7,912 bases of DNA from Leptolyngbya sp. SIO4C5 (GTDB taxonomy: Bacteria > Cyanobacteriota > Cyanobacteriia > Phormidesmidales > Phormidesmidaceae), in assembly GCA_010671965.1 (NCBI GenBank), contig JAAHIC010000180.1:1-7912 (forward strand), read 5' to 3'. Both the position numbers and the translations under genes were made by a program. This document shows positions 1 to 6,922 of this stretch, one piece after another. Numbering within the stretch: position 1 is the stretch's first letter; every line of letters starts with the position of its first letter. The notes under the pieces are model-generated. The model was not told the DNA's origin, ran no database searches, and was given only the letters and a program-made list of their open reading frames with translations.

Positions 1-40
1 TGACGGGGGTACTTGATGAAAAACAGGGGTACCCCCGTCA
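1..40. repeat. 12-bp perfect inverted repeat with 16-nt spacer at the window edge (probable fold-back junction)
   Basis: TGACGGGGGTAC at 1-12 is repeated as its exact reverse complement at 29-40. The right arm is part of the minus-strand glycosyltransferase gene (codons for MTGV). The left arm plus spacer read on the plus strand as TGVLDEKQGY, the natural continuation of that same protein. The arrangement is therefore an inversion or fold-back inside the gene, not an independent element. The left arm stops exactly at the window boundary, so the repeat may be longer than visible. Confidence 0.8.
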
Positions 41-179
41 TCACGCCATGAACCGCCAGCGCCGAAACCCCTAAAGGTTGGTTCTGCTTTGCCGCCGTCA
101 TAATTCGACTCACAGCGGCCTCATAGTCAATAGCGTTGACCTGAATGCCCAAAACGCTGTATTTACCCTGATCAATCAT
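1..179 (-). CDS. WecG/TagA/CpsF-family (GT26) glycosyltransferase, N-terminal fragment running off the left edge
   Basis: Read from the ATG at 179-177, the protein has the characteristic GT26 N-terminus: a short strand with VLGIQVNAIDY (residues 9-19), a helix EAAVSRIMTAA, then SALAVHGVMTGV (residues 39-50). In characterised relatives (WecG, TagA) the enzyme adds the second sugar, an N-acetylmannosamine-type residue, to an undecaprenyl-pyrophosphate-linked first sugar at the cytoplasmic membrane face. An in-frame TAA at 194-192 makes this ATG the only sensible start; no clear Shine-Dalgarno sequence is seen. Family resemblance is lost after residue 50: the expected VLD continuation is replaced by PLFFIKYPR, although no stop appears. 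The expected residues (TGVLDEKQGY) are instead readable on the plus strand at 3-32, so the first ~30 bases look inverted relative to the gene. The gene is divergent from the glycosylphosphotransferase, which fits a shared pathway. Family recognition is from memory of motifs; the sugar specificity is unknown. Confidence 0.8.
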   Translation of the reverse strand, partial: MIDQGKYSVLGIQVNAIDYEAAVSRIMTAAKQNQPLGVSALAVHGVMTGVPLFFIKYPR

Positions 180-317
180 GCTGTTAATCGCTTAAGCCTA
201 GATGAGGGCTTAAATCGTCATTTGCGGCACACTGAATTTACACATCGCTAATCTAAGTTAAGTAGCTGTAAAGTTGCACTTTGACCTCTTGTAGACTGTC
301 ATCATCTTGCCTCTTGG
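180..317. promoter_or_regulatory. Divergent intergenic region between the glycosyltransferase and the polysaccharide operon
   Basis: This 138-bp gap separates two outward-facing genes of one presumed pathway, so promoters for both directions should lie here. It is more AT-rich than the flanking genes. I could not find a convincing -35/-10 pair in either direction. The best plus-strand candidates are TTGCGG at 222-227 with a TAATCT-like hexamer at 249-254 (spacing too long), and TTGCAC at 274-279 without a good -10. A 7-bp inverted repeat at 192-213 is the one clear structure. The regulatory role is inferred from gene orientation. Confidence 0.45.
192..213. repeat. Inverted repeat TTAAGCC-N8-GGCTTAA in the divergent intergenic region
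   Basis: TTAAGCC at 192-198 and GGCTTAA at 207-213 are perfect reverse complements separated by 8 nt. The site starts 13 bp upstream of the minus-strand ATG, so in that transcript it would form a small leader hairpin close to the start codon. As DNA it could equally be a dimeric regulator's operator between divergent genes. No U-tract follows on either strand, so it is not a terminator. The function is not shown by the sequence. Confidence 0.5.
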
Positions 318-1760
318 ATGAAGAAACAGCAAAGCCCCGCTTCAGAGCCTATTGTAGATATCCGCACGCCGCGACAGATGAGGCCAAGCCATATTCTGTC
401 CTGGCGCTGGCAGCGAGTTTTAGTGCTGCTGCTGGGAGATATTCTGGCCCTGGCCGTGGCTTGGCAAGTTGCCCGCTATCTCAACCAGTTTTATTCCCCC
501 ATTCCGGCTGAGCTGGTGTGGTGGGTGTGGCTGGGTCTGCCCAGTCTATTCTGGATTTTTGTGACGGCGACGCTGCTGCTGTTTGCCCAAAGCGGGCTTT
601 ATGGCAGTTCGGTGCAGGTGAGCAACTACCTACGCGCCGGCAAACTGGTCAGTATTGTCTATTTGATGTCGCTAGCGCTGGGCTATTTCTATAACCCCAA
701 GCTAGATCCGCCGCGATCGCTGTTTTTAGCCGCCTGGGTCAGCAGCGTTGTTTTGGTAATCAGCCTGCGTTTGGTGCTTACAGCCATTCTGCGACGGGTA
801 GAACTGTCCCATACACAGCTAGCCGTGTTCATTATTGCGCCGGCTCATCGGCTGAAAAAGCTGGCAGATACCCTCAAGCGGCGATCGCACTATCAAGTCG
901 TCGGCGGGGCGCTGTCTTCAATGGCTCATACCCGCGCCACTTACCAGGCTATTTTGATTGCTAAAGCGCAAGAGGTGCTGATTGAAGACTTGCCGAATGT
1001 AGAACTGGCTTCCAGCCTCTACTGGCAGCTCAAGCGAGACGGCATTGCTTTGAAGCTGATTCCCTCTAGTCGGGAAATGCTCTATCGCCGGGGTGTGCCG
1101 GAGGTCTTTGCTGGATTGCCTACCCTGCGGCTAGAAGCTCCCTTAATTGACGGGCTAGACTATCACATCAAGCGGGCAATGGATTTCTGCGGCGCGAGTT
1201 TGGGGCTGCTTCTGCTCGCACCGCTATTTTTAGCCGTGGCGATCGCCATCAAAATCAGCTCACCGGGTCCGATTTTCTTTCGCCAAGAGCGGATGGGTCT
1301 GCATGGCGAAGTTTTTCAGGTCTGGAAATTTCGCACGATGAGTGCCAATGCCGCAGCGCTACAGCAGGTTTTAGAAAGCCAAAATGAAAACAAAGATGGC
1401 ATTTTGTTTAAGATCAAAAACGATCCGCGCGTAACGGTCATAGGCCGATTTTTGCGGCGCACCAGCCTTGACGAACTGCCTCAGCTTTTCAATGTGTTGT
1501 GCGGTCAGATGAGCCTGGTTGGGCCGCGACCACTGCCGCTGAGAGATATAGCCCAATTTAATCCCTGGCACCACATTCGCCATCAGGTTTTGCCGGGTAT
1601 TACCGGACTCTGGCAAATCTCCGGGCGATCGGATCTTGACTGCTTTGATGATGCCGCCCGCCTGGATCTGCACTACATCGATAACTGGTCGCTGAACCTA
1701 GACTTGGAAATTTTGATCGAGACGATCCGCATCGTCATTTTTGGCAAAGGAGCCTATTAA
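318..1760 (+). CDS. Exopolysaccharide polyprenyl glycosylphosphotransferase (WbaP/WcaJ-like, bacterial sugar transferase)
   Basis: This 480-residue protein should initiate glycan assembly by transferring a hexose-1-phosphate from a nucleotide sugar to undecaprenyl phosphate in the inner membrane. The layout is typical: about four N-terminal transmembrane segments (near 33-52, 66-91, 108-124 and 136-158), a cytosolic middle domain (about 165-275), a re-entrant membrane helix (288-312) and the C-terminal catalytic domain. Visible catalytic-domain motifs are KRAMDF (285-290), FFRQERMG (320-327), WKFRTM (336-341), LDELPQLFNVL (384-394, with the Asp385-Glu386 pair expected to be catalytic), MSLVGPRP (398-405) and PGITGLWQISGRS (426-438). 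The C-terminus GKGAY is usual for full-length members. The middle domain, a Rossmann-like fold in relatives, reads FIIAPAHRL (171-179) and lacks a normal glycine-rich loop. ATG 318 is the first in-frame start after TGA 282-284; its ribosome site is weak. It is first of three tightly packed genes. The sugar cannot be assigned. Confidence 0.93.
   Translation: MKKQQSPASEPIVDIRTPRQMRPSHILSWRWQRVLVLLLGDILALAVAWQVARYLNQFYSPIPAELVWWVWLGLPSLFWIFVTATLLLFAQSGLYGSSVQVSNYLRAGKLVSIVYLMSLALGYFYNPKLDPPRSLFLAAWVSSVVLVISLRLVLTAILRRVELSHTQLAVFIIAPAHRLKKLADTLKRRSHYQVVGGALSSMAHTRATYQAILIAKAQEVLIEDLPNVELASSLYWQLKRDGIALKLIPSSREMLYRRGVPEVFAGLPTLRLEAPLIDGLDYHIKRAMDFCGASLGLLLLAPLFLAVAIAIKISSPGPIFFRQERMGLHGEVFQVWKFRTMSANAAALQQVLESQNENKDGILFKIKNDPRVTVIGRFLRRTSLDELPQLFNVLCGQMSLVGPRPLPLRDIAQFNPWHHIRHQVLPGITGLWQISGRSDLDCFDDAARLDLHYIDNWSLNLDLEILIETIRIVIFGKGAY
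1746..1752 (+). promoter_or_regulatory. Ribosome binding site AAAGGAG for the first ligase/polymerase-like gene
   Basis: AAAGGAG lies inside the last codons of the glycosylphosphotransferase (the conserved GKGA end), 13 nt before ATG 1766. It is the clearest Shine-Dalgarno sequence among the starts in this window, although the spacing is somewhat long. It supports translation of the second gene from the same mRNA. Because it overlaps codons conserved for protein reasons, the match could be incidental. Confidence 0.4.
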
Positions 1761-1765
1761 AGCTG

Positions 1766-4369
1766 ATGATGGCCTACTGGCAAAAAGTTCGCCCCATCCT
1801 TGGTCGCTGGTTACTGCCAGATCTATCCCCATCGGCCCTAGACAATGACCGCCATTCCTGGCGCGGTCAGATTCTAGGCTGGCTGTGTTTAGCGGCTCTA
1901 GTCTGCTTCACCTGGTTGCCTGCTAGCTATTTTCGCATGGTGGGCTGGCCCTGGATTTTGATCTGGCAGTTGGGCTTCCTCTGCATGGGCCTCTGGCTGA
2001 TTTCGATGCTGCGGCAGTTCACCATTCCCTTTCGATCGCTGGGCTATGGCTTGGACGGACTAGCTGGTCTCACAGCCCTTGGGCTGGTGCTTACCGCTGC
2101 TGGTAGCCAGTTTCGGTCTGTAGCCGCTTGGAATATTGGGCTGGTTTTTGGCTACGGCCTTTTGCTCTATGGCTTTCACAACTATGTTGCGGGTGATGCC
2201 GTCAAGCGCTATCTGCTCTGGTTTGGCTTAGCCGTGACGGGCGTGATTACGAGCCTTGTGAGTCTTGCCTATTGGCAGCCTGATATCCAGATGTGGCAGT
2301 CCGGCGATTTTAGCGCCGCTATTCGCAATGCTTTACCGCTAGGACACCACAACTTTGTGGGAGGATACTTGGTTCTGGTGCTACCGTTAGTAGCCCCCTT
2401 TGCCCTTGCCCAGCAGGGCTGGCGGCGCTGGGTAGGACTTGCGGCCACTGGGATAGTTCTGGGTGCTCTCTATGTCAGCGGTTCACGGGGAGCTTATTTG
2501 GGCTTTTTAGTTTGGGCGATCGCGGCGATGGGGGTCGCGCTCTGGACCAGCCGGGGGCCGCAGCGAAAACGTCTGCTTATCGGTAGCCTGCTGGGTCTAA
2601 TAGTGATTTTGGCGGGGATTGGCAGCAATCCGCGAGTTCGCGATCTCGTCACAGGTATTCAGCTACAGGGCCGCGGAGACAGCGCCCAGGTAACGATTGC
2701 GGACAGTCCGGCCCGCGATCGCTATTTCATGCTGCAAATTGGCAAGAACATTCTGCGCGATCGCCCCTTCTTAGGCGTTGGCCCCGGCAACCTGTCCCGT
2801 GTTTCTAACCTCTATCGCCCGATTGAAACCGGAACCGGACTCAATCATATTCAGCAATTGCACAACACGCCCGTACAGCTAGCGGCAGAGCTCGGCCTCC
2901 TCGGCATCGGCCTGTACGTCGGCTGGCTTGTTAGTGTTGGCTGGCTTTGGCTCAGACTGGCCCGAAAAGATTTAGCAACGCGCGATCGCCTTTTGCTCTA
3001 TGGTGTCGGCGGCAGCTTCTTAGCCTATGGCGTTTCCAGCCTGACTGACTACCAGCTTGAAAATATTGGTATTGCCTCAACCCTGGTCCTCAACCTGGTT
3101 TTGCTTACAGGACTGGCCGCCGCTCAGCTCCAACCGCCCCCGCCCGTACCCCAGCGGTGGCGGCGCCTTTTGAGTTTAGCCGTGTTGGCTGGTTTAGCGA
3201 TCGCCTTTAGATTGTGGCTGCCCGCAGATGTAGCCCTCGCTTTGGGAAGTCAGGGAGCCGACGAGGCCAGGGGGGCTGATTTCTCGGCGGCTGACTCCCG
3301 CTGGACACTGGCGGCCAAGCTACAGCCCTGGGATCCAACCTATGGGGCACTGGCAGGTCAGCAGCTTTTGGAAATTCAAAAGTTTGTGGCAGCCGAGGCC
3401 AGCCAGGAAATTGTCGCAGCAGCGATTTTAGAACATTTTCAGCAGGCGGTGGCCGCCGCTCCCAATGACGTTTGGTTCAATCAAAATTTAGCGCTCCTCT
3501 TAAAAAACGAGCCGCAGCAAGCTGAGGTGTACGCCAGCCGCGCCGCGCAGCTCCTGCCCCGCAATGAAAACTTTACCTACTATCTTTTGGGACAAATCTA
3601 TATGGCCCAGGGACAGCGTGACCGGGCGATCGCCGCCTTGGCCTTAGAGGGAATGGTGAGTCCTAGCTTTTTAGTCATGCCCCAATGGGGCAGTCCGGCC
3701 CTAGAAGCGCTGCGCCTGCCTGCGGTAAATACCTTCTTGGCGTATTCTGAAGGACTATTAGAGAAACTTGATCCCGCCACAGCCGGATACCGTCAGCTAT
3801 ACGAGCAAACAGCTCTAATTCGCTGGTGGTATAGCGGTTTAGCAGACAACCTGAATCCTGGGCTTCTGCGTCCGGTCGTGCAGGCTCTTTTTTTAGCCGA
3901 GGCCGAACCGCAGGCGGCGATCGCGCTTTTAGATCAGGCGATCGCCAGCAGTTCAAATTCCCAGGAATTTGGGCTGCTCAAAGCCTGGATCGCTCCAGAC
4001 CCATATTTAGCTAGCTACTTGCGGGAATTAAATCTCTCTGCTTCAGAAGCCGCCGCCGTGAGACAGCACATCTATGACTACCGCAATGTTCGTATCTGGC
4101 TGAGTTCCCTGGCTGAACCGACGCTAACTCACAATCGCCTACAGCTCGCGATGGCATATCGCAATCAGAATGCTCAAGCGATTAAAACTATTCTGCAGCC
4201 TGAGGATTTGCAACAAAACGCTCTGGCTGAAACGCTCCAGCTTTTCTCAGACTATCCCCGTGAATTTCCGGCTTTAGACCGCTCAATTGAGCAGATTCGC
4301 ACAAAAGCGCTAGGCTTACCGCATCCCACCCGCAATAACTTTCAAATTGTCGCTGCTGACGCCGCATAG
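1766..4369 (+). CDS. O-antigen ligase/polymerase-like membrane protein with long C-terminal helical-repeat domain (first paralog)
   Basis: This 867-residue protein has two halves. Residues about 37-486 form some 12-13 hydrophobic segments resembling the Wzy_C/O-antigen ligase family. Signature stretches are GHHNFVGGYL (193-202), GSRGAYLG (239-246, with Arg241) and, after a long hydrophilic loop (about 286-365), the H-N-x6-x-E-x-G pattern LHNTPVQLAAELG (365-377; His366, Glu375). In WaaL-type enzymes, arginines and a histidine in such outer-face regions are needed to move a lipid-linked glycan to its acceptor. Residues about 500-867 are soluble, Ala/Leu/Gln-rich and helical, TPR-like around 512-630 and less regular afterwards. 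This is far longer than the roughly 400-450 residues of simple ligases. The start lies 5 bp after the upstream stop, behind AAAGGAG; ATG 1769 is a possible alternative. Polymerase, lipid-glycan ligase and protein O-glycosyltransferase cannot be separated by sequence reading alone. Confidence 0.85.
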   Translation: MMAYWQKVRPILGRWLLPDLSPSALDNDRHSWRGQILGWLCLAALVCFTWLPASYFRMVGWPWILIWQLGFLCMGLWLISMLRQFTIPFRSLGYGLDGLAGLTALGLVLTAAGSQFRSVAAWNIGLVFGYGLLLYGFHNYVAGDAVKRYLLWFGLAVTGVITSLVSLAYWQPDIQMWQSGDFSAAIRNALPLGHHNFVGGYLVLVLPLVAPFALAQQGWRRWVGLAATGIVLGALYVSGSRGAYLGFLVWAIAAMGVALWTSRGPQRKRLLIGSLLGLIVILAGIGSNPRVRDLVTGIQLQGRGDSAQVTIADSPARDRYFMLQIGKNILRDRPFLGVGPGNLSRVSNLYRPIETGTGLNHIQQLHNTPVQLAAELGLLGIGLYVGWLVSVGWLWLRLARKDLATRDRLLLYGVGGSFLAYGVSSLTDYQLENIGIASTLVLNLVLLTGLAAAQLQPPPPVPQRWRRLLSLAVLAGLAIAFRLWLPADVALALGSQGADEARGADFSAADSRWTLAAKLQPWDPTYGALAGQQLLEIQKFVAAEASQEIVAAAILEHFQQAVAAAPNDVWFNQNLALLLKNEPQQAEVYASRAAQLLPRNENFTYYLLGQIYMAQGQRDRAIAALALEGMVSPSFLVMPQWGSPALEALRLPAVNTFLAYSEGLLEKLDPATAGYRQLYEQTALIRWWYSGLADNLNPGLLRPVVQALFLAEAEPQAAIALLDQAIASSSNSQEFGLLKAWIAPDPYLASYLRELNLSASEAAAVRQHIYDYRNVRIWLSSLAEPTLTHNRLQLAMAYRNQNAQAIKTILQPEDLQQNALAETLQLFSDYPREFPALDRSIEQIRTKALGLPHPTRNNFQIVAADAA

Positions 4370-4375
4370 TTCACT

Positions 4376-6922
4376 ATGTCATCTTCTCAAAACCGATCTC
4401 AGGCCAAATCCCGCACTGATGGGCAGCTACTTTGCCTCCTGACCGCGATCGCTTACGGCCTGTTTACCCTATTGCCCGGTAGCAACAGCCTGATGGTGCT
4501 ATGGCCCTGGGTATTTGTTTGGCAAGTAACGCTGGCCCTGCCCTTTATTTGGCTACTCTGGCAGCTCTGGCATAAGCCCAGCAGCAATTTCAGATTAGGC
4601 AATGGCTGGGACTGGGGAGCGGGTCTAACGGTTTTGGGGATTGGCCTGACTACAATCCTGGCCGAATTTCCGCAGCAGGCGCGCTGGTATGGCTGGGCGG
4701 CGCTGTGTGGCGTAGCGGCGCTTTATGCCCTCAGCGGCTGGCTGACCTGCTCAAGGCGCTGGTATGCTCTGTTAGTCTTTCAAGCGGGTTTAGGCATTGC
4801 CTTTATTGTGCTAAGCCTGGGGCTATGGATTGGGCAAACCTATCTGCCTGAACTGGACCGCCTGCAGACACTACAGCAGTATGGCGTAGTGGCTGAATTT
4901 AACTTCGGCTACACCAGTCTGCGTAACTGGCATCCAATTGGTCATCAAAATTACGTGGCCGGATATCTGATGCTAATTCTGCCGCTGCTAGCGGGGTTCA
5001 GCCTGATCCAAAAAGGCTGGCGGCGCTGGATTTGGCTAGCAGGTTTAGGTCTGGGGCTAGTAGATTTATACACTACTAGTTCGCGGGGAGGCTTTTTGGG
5101 CCTGGCGGTGCTGGGAGTAGCGACTTTTTTACTGGCGCTGTGGCGTAGCCAGCTCCCTAAGCTGTGGCTGTGGCTCAGCGGACTAGGGTTTGCCGGAATT
5201 CTACTGCTGCTGGTTTGGACAAATAGTCGTCTGCGATCGCTGATTCAAGGCGTTCTCACGGGTCAGAGCGGGGGGGAAGTCGCCTATCGCTTGATTACCA
5301 ACCTGATTGGCTGGCGCATGGGGGCCGATCAGCCGCTGACGGGGGTGGGATTGGGCGGTGTTCCCATTGTCTATCAGGAGTATCGCCCGGCTTGGGCGGG
5401 GCGAGAGGCTGAGCTGGCCTTTCAGCTCCACAGTTCTCCGGCTCAGCTTTGGGGCGAGATGGGGGTTTGGGGTCTGTTGATTCCCCTGGTCGCCATTGGC
5501 TTGCTGGTGTCCTCAAGCTATCGCTGGGCAACCCAGTCGTCCCCCCGTCCTCACCAGGTTTTGGTCTGGAGCTTGCTGGGCGGATTGCTGGCCTATACGG
5601 TGATGAGCCTGACAGACTATCAGTTAGACAATCTCTGTATTAGCGGTGCTTTGATTATTTTTCTAGCCGCATTGGCCCATGAGTTTCGTCAGCCGTTAGA
5701 AACTGACTCCCAAACGGGCGATCGCCTTCACAAATGGCTTTTTGGCCTGCTAGCCGGATTTTTCCTAGTCGTTCAGCTTTGGCTGGTGCCTGTTCACAGA
5801 GCCTGGGCCATTTCTAATAGCGGCTTTGCAGCGCTGAACCGAGGTGAATTTGCCGTCTTTGTCGATCGCCTGAAAACTTCCCATCAGCTCGCTCCCTGGG
5901 AACCTTACTATGCCTATCAGCTCGCCTGGAACTTAGGCGAAGCCAGCTACCAGACCGCCAGCAATCCTGCGCAAAGCGCTGCTCTGCGACAGGAGGCGAT
6001 TGAGTGGTTTGAACGGGCGATCGCTATTTCGCCTTATCAGGAGTTTGGCTACTCTAATTTAGGCTGGCTGCAGGTACAGGAAAATCCGGCGGCAGCAGTT
6101 CAGGCCTTTGCTCGCTCAGCTCAGCTTGTACCTGCTAAGCAGGGGGTATTCTTCGGCCTCGGTTTTAGCTTACTTCTGGAAGGGCAGCGCGACCTTGCTG
6201 TTGAAGCCTTAACCTTAGAAGCACTACGCCATCCGCTCCTAATTACTAGCCCTGTTTGGCAATCCGGTATTTTGTCTACTGTCTACGGCCCCGTTATGCA
6301 AAGCCTGGAGCAGCGCTATACGGCATTGCTGGAGCAAGCTGAAAACAATGAGTTAATTCGCTACCTGCATCAGTCCAGAGGCAGCCTGCGCTGGTGGCGA
6401 GGCGATTTAGCTGCGGCCCGACAAGACTGGCAAGCAGTTGACTCTTCGCTCGGACAAGCGCTGATTGCTTTAGAGCAAAATCAGCTTTCCCCAGCGGCAG
6501 TAAACGCTCTACCCAATTCCCCTGGTAAATACGCCATCTTGGCCTGGCTACAGCCCGACCAGCGCATTGAATACTTAGAACGAGCCTGGGTAAGCGCCCC
6601 GGATGATCTACCCCAGCTTGACGAAGCTTTACCACCAGAAACAATTATTCAGCAGCTGGCTGAAACAATGGATGCGGCTGATTCTTTGAAGGGATGGTTG
6701 AGGACAGCGCCCACCTGGAATCCCAGAAGTAATCGCTTAGGGTTCGGCGCGCTGAGTCGGCATATTGATGGACCGCTGCCGACAGACTACTACCCCAGGA
6801 CGGAGCGTTTGCCTATGAGCCATTTCTTTGACTCGCTTTTTGATAGCAGCTCTTATAGACCCCAGTTGGAACAATCTTTGCAAGCTGAACGCGATCGCCT
6901 CATTCAGCAAACTTTACGCTAG
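4376..6922 (+). CDS. O-antigen ligase/polymerase-like membrane protein with long C-terminal helical-repeat domain (second paralog)
   Basis: This 848-residue protein repeats the architecture of its upstream neighbour. About 12-13 membrane segments lie between residues 18 and 472, then a soluble TPR-like helical region to the end. Matching landmarks are IGHQNYVAGYL (188-198), GWRRW (214-218), SSRGGFLG (235-242), the H-x8-E-x-G pattern LHSSPAQLWGEMG (351-363; His352, Glu361), SLTDYQLDN (411-419), LAPWEPYYA (505-513) and GQRDLAVEALTLEA (603-616). The loop before His352 is shorter than in the first paralog and carries GVGLGG (323-328) where that one has GVGPGN. The presumed function is transfer or polymerisation of an undecaprenyl-linked glycan outside the inner membrane. 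The start lies 6 bp after the preceding stop, with no visible Shine-Dalgarno site, which suggests translational coupling. The stop overlaps the stop of the convergent gene. Two full-length paralogs suggest divided tasks, but which does what cannot be read from sequence. Confidence 0.85.
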   Translation: MSSSQNRSQAKSRTDGQLLCLLTAIAYGLFTLLPGSNSLMVLWPWVFVWQVTLALPFIWLLWQLWHKPSSNFRLGNGWDWGAGLTVLGIGLTTILAEFPQQARWYGWAALCGVAALYALSGWLTCSRRWYALLVFQAGLGIAFIVLSLGLWIGQTYLPELDRLQTLQQYGVVAEFNFGYTSLRNWHPIGHQNYVAGYLMLILPLLAGFSLIQKGWRRWIWLAGLGLGLVDLYTTSSRGGFLGLAVLGVATFLLALWRSQLPKLWLWLSGLGFAGILLLLVWTNSRLRSLIQGVLTGQSGGEVAYRLITNLIGWRMGADQPLTGVGLGGVPIVYQEYRPAWAGREAELAFQLHSSPAQLWGEMGVWGLLIPLVAIGLLVSSSYRWATQSSPRPHQVLVWSLLGGLLAYTVMSLTDYQLDNLCISGALIIFLAALAHEFRQPLETDSQTGDRLHKWLFGLLAGFFLVVQLWLVPVHRAWAISNSGFAALNRGEFAVFVDRLKTSHQLAPWEPYYAYQLAWNLGEASYQTASNPAQSAALRQEAIEWFERAIAISPYQEFGYSNLGWLQVQENPAAAVQAFARSAQLVPAKQGVFFGLGFSLLLEGQRDLAVEALTLEALRHPLLITSPVWQSGILSTVYGPVMQSLEQRYTALLEQAENNELIRYLHQSRGSLRWWRGDLAAARQDWQAVDSSLGQALIALEQNQLSPAAVNALPNSPGKYAILAWLQPDQRIEYLERAWVSAPDDLPQLDEALPPETIIQQLAETMDAADSLKGWLRTAPTWNPRSNRLGFGALSRHIDGPLPTDYYPRTERLPMSHFFDSLFDSSSYRPQLEQSLQAERDRLIQQTLR

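Larger units (their letters stand above)
713..6898. repeat. Dispersed HIP1 octamers GCGATCGC
   Basis: I found 16 exact copies, starting at 713, 881, 1239, 2516, 2715, 2757, 2982, 3197, 3626, 3917, 3938, 4445, 5233, 5718, 6017 and 6891. All lie within the three plus-strand genes. HIP1 over-representation is a known feature of many cyanobacterial genomes and is the main taxonomic clue here. No copy occurs at 6923-7912. The copies are dispersed single sites, not an array. Confidence 0.9.

Noticed and set aside
1..40. Invertible phase-variation switch or transposon end
   Set aside because: The 16-nt spacer is very short for site-specific inversion, no recombinase or transposase is in view, and flipping the spacer does not restore a family-like sequence after the second arm. 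A fold-back at a contig edge explains it more simply.
281..511. 76-residue plus-strand open frame overlapping the start of the glycosylphosphotransferase
   Set aside because: It overlaps a well-supported gene in another frame and its translation is Ser/Pro/Arg-rich with no recognisable motif.
1371..1673. 100-residue minus-strand open frame inside the glycosylphosphotransferase
   Set aside because: It is antisense to the most conserved catalytic motifs of a solid gene and has no family features.
3598..3956. Two overlapping minus-strand open frames inside the first ligase-like gene
   Set aside because: Both are antisense to a long coding region with continuous paralog similarity, and their compositions look like shadows.
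5201..5643. Minus- and plus-strand open frames inside the second ligase-like gene
   Set aside because: They are low-complexity Pro/Arg/Gly shadow translations of a well-supported membrane-protein gene.
6294..6644. 116-residue minus-strand open frame inside the second ligase-like gene
   Set aside because: It is antisense to the helical-repeat region that is conserved between the two paralogs, and it carries no recognisable domain.
713..6898. GCGATCGC sites as operators or a repeat array
   Set aside because: Spacing is irregular, they lie inside coding regions, and the octamer is the known genome-wide HIP1 sequence of cyanobacteria.
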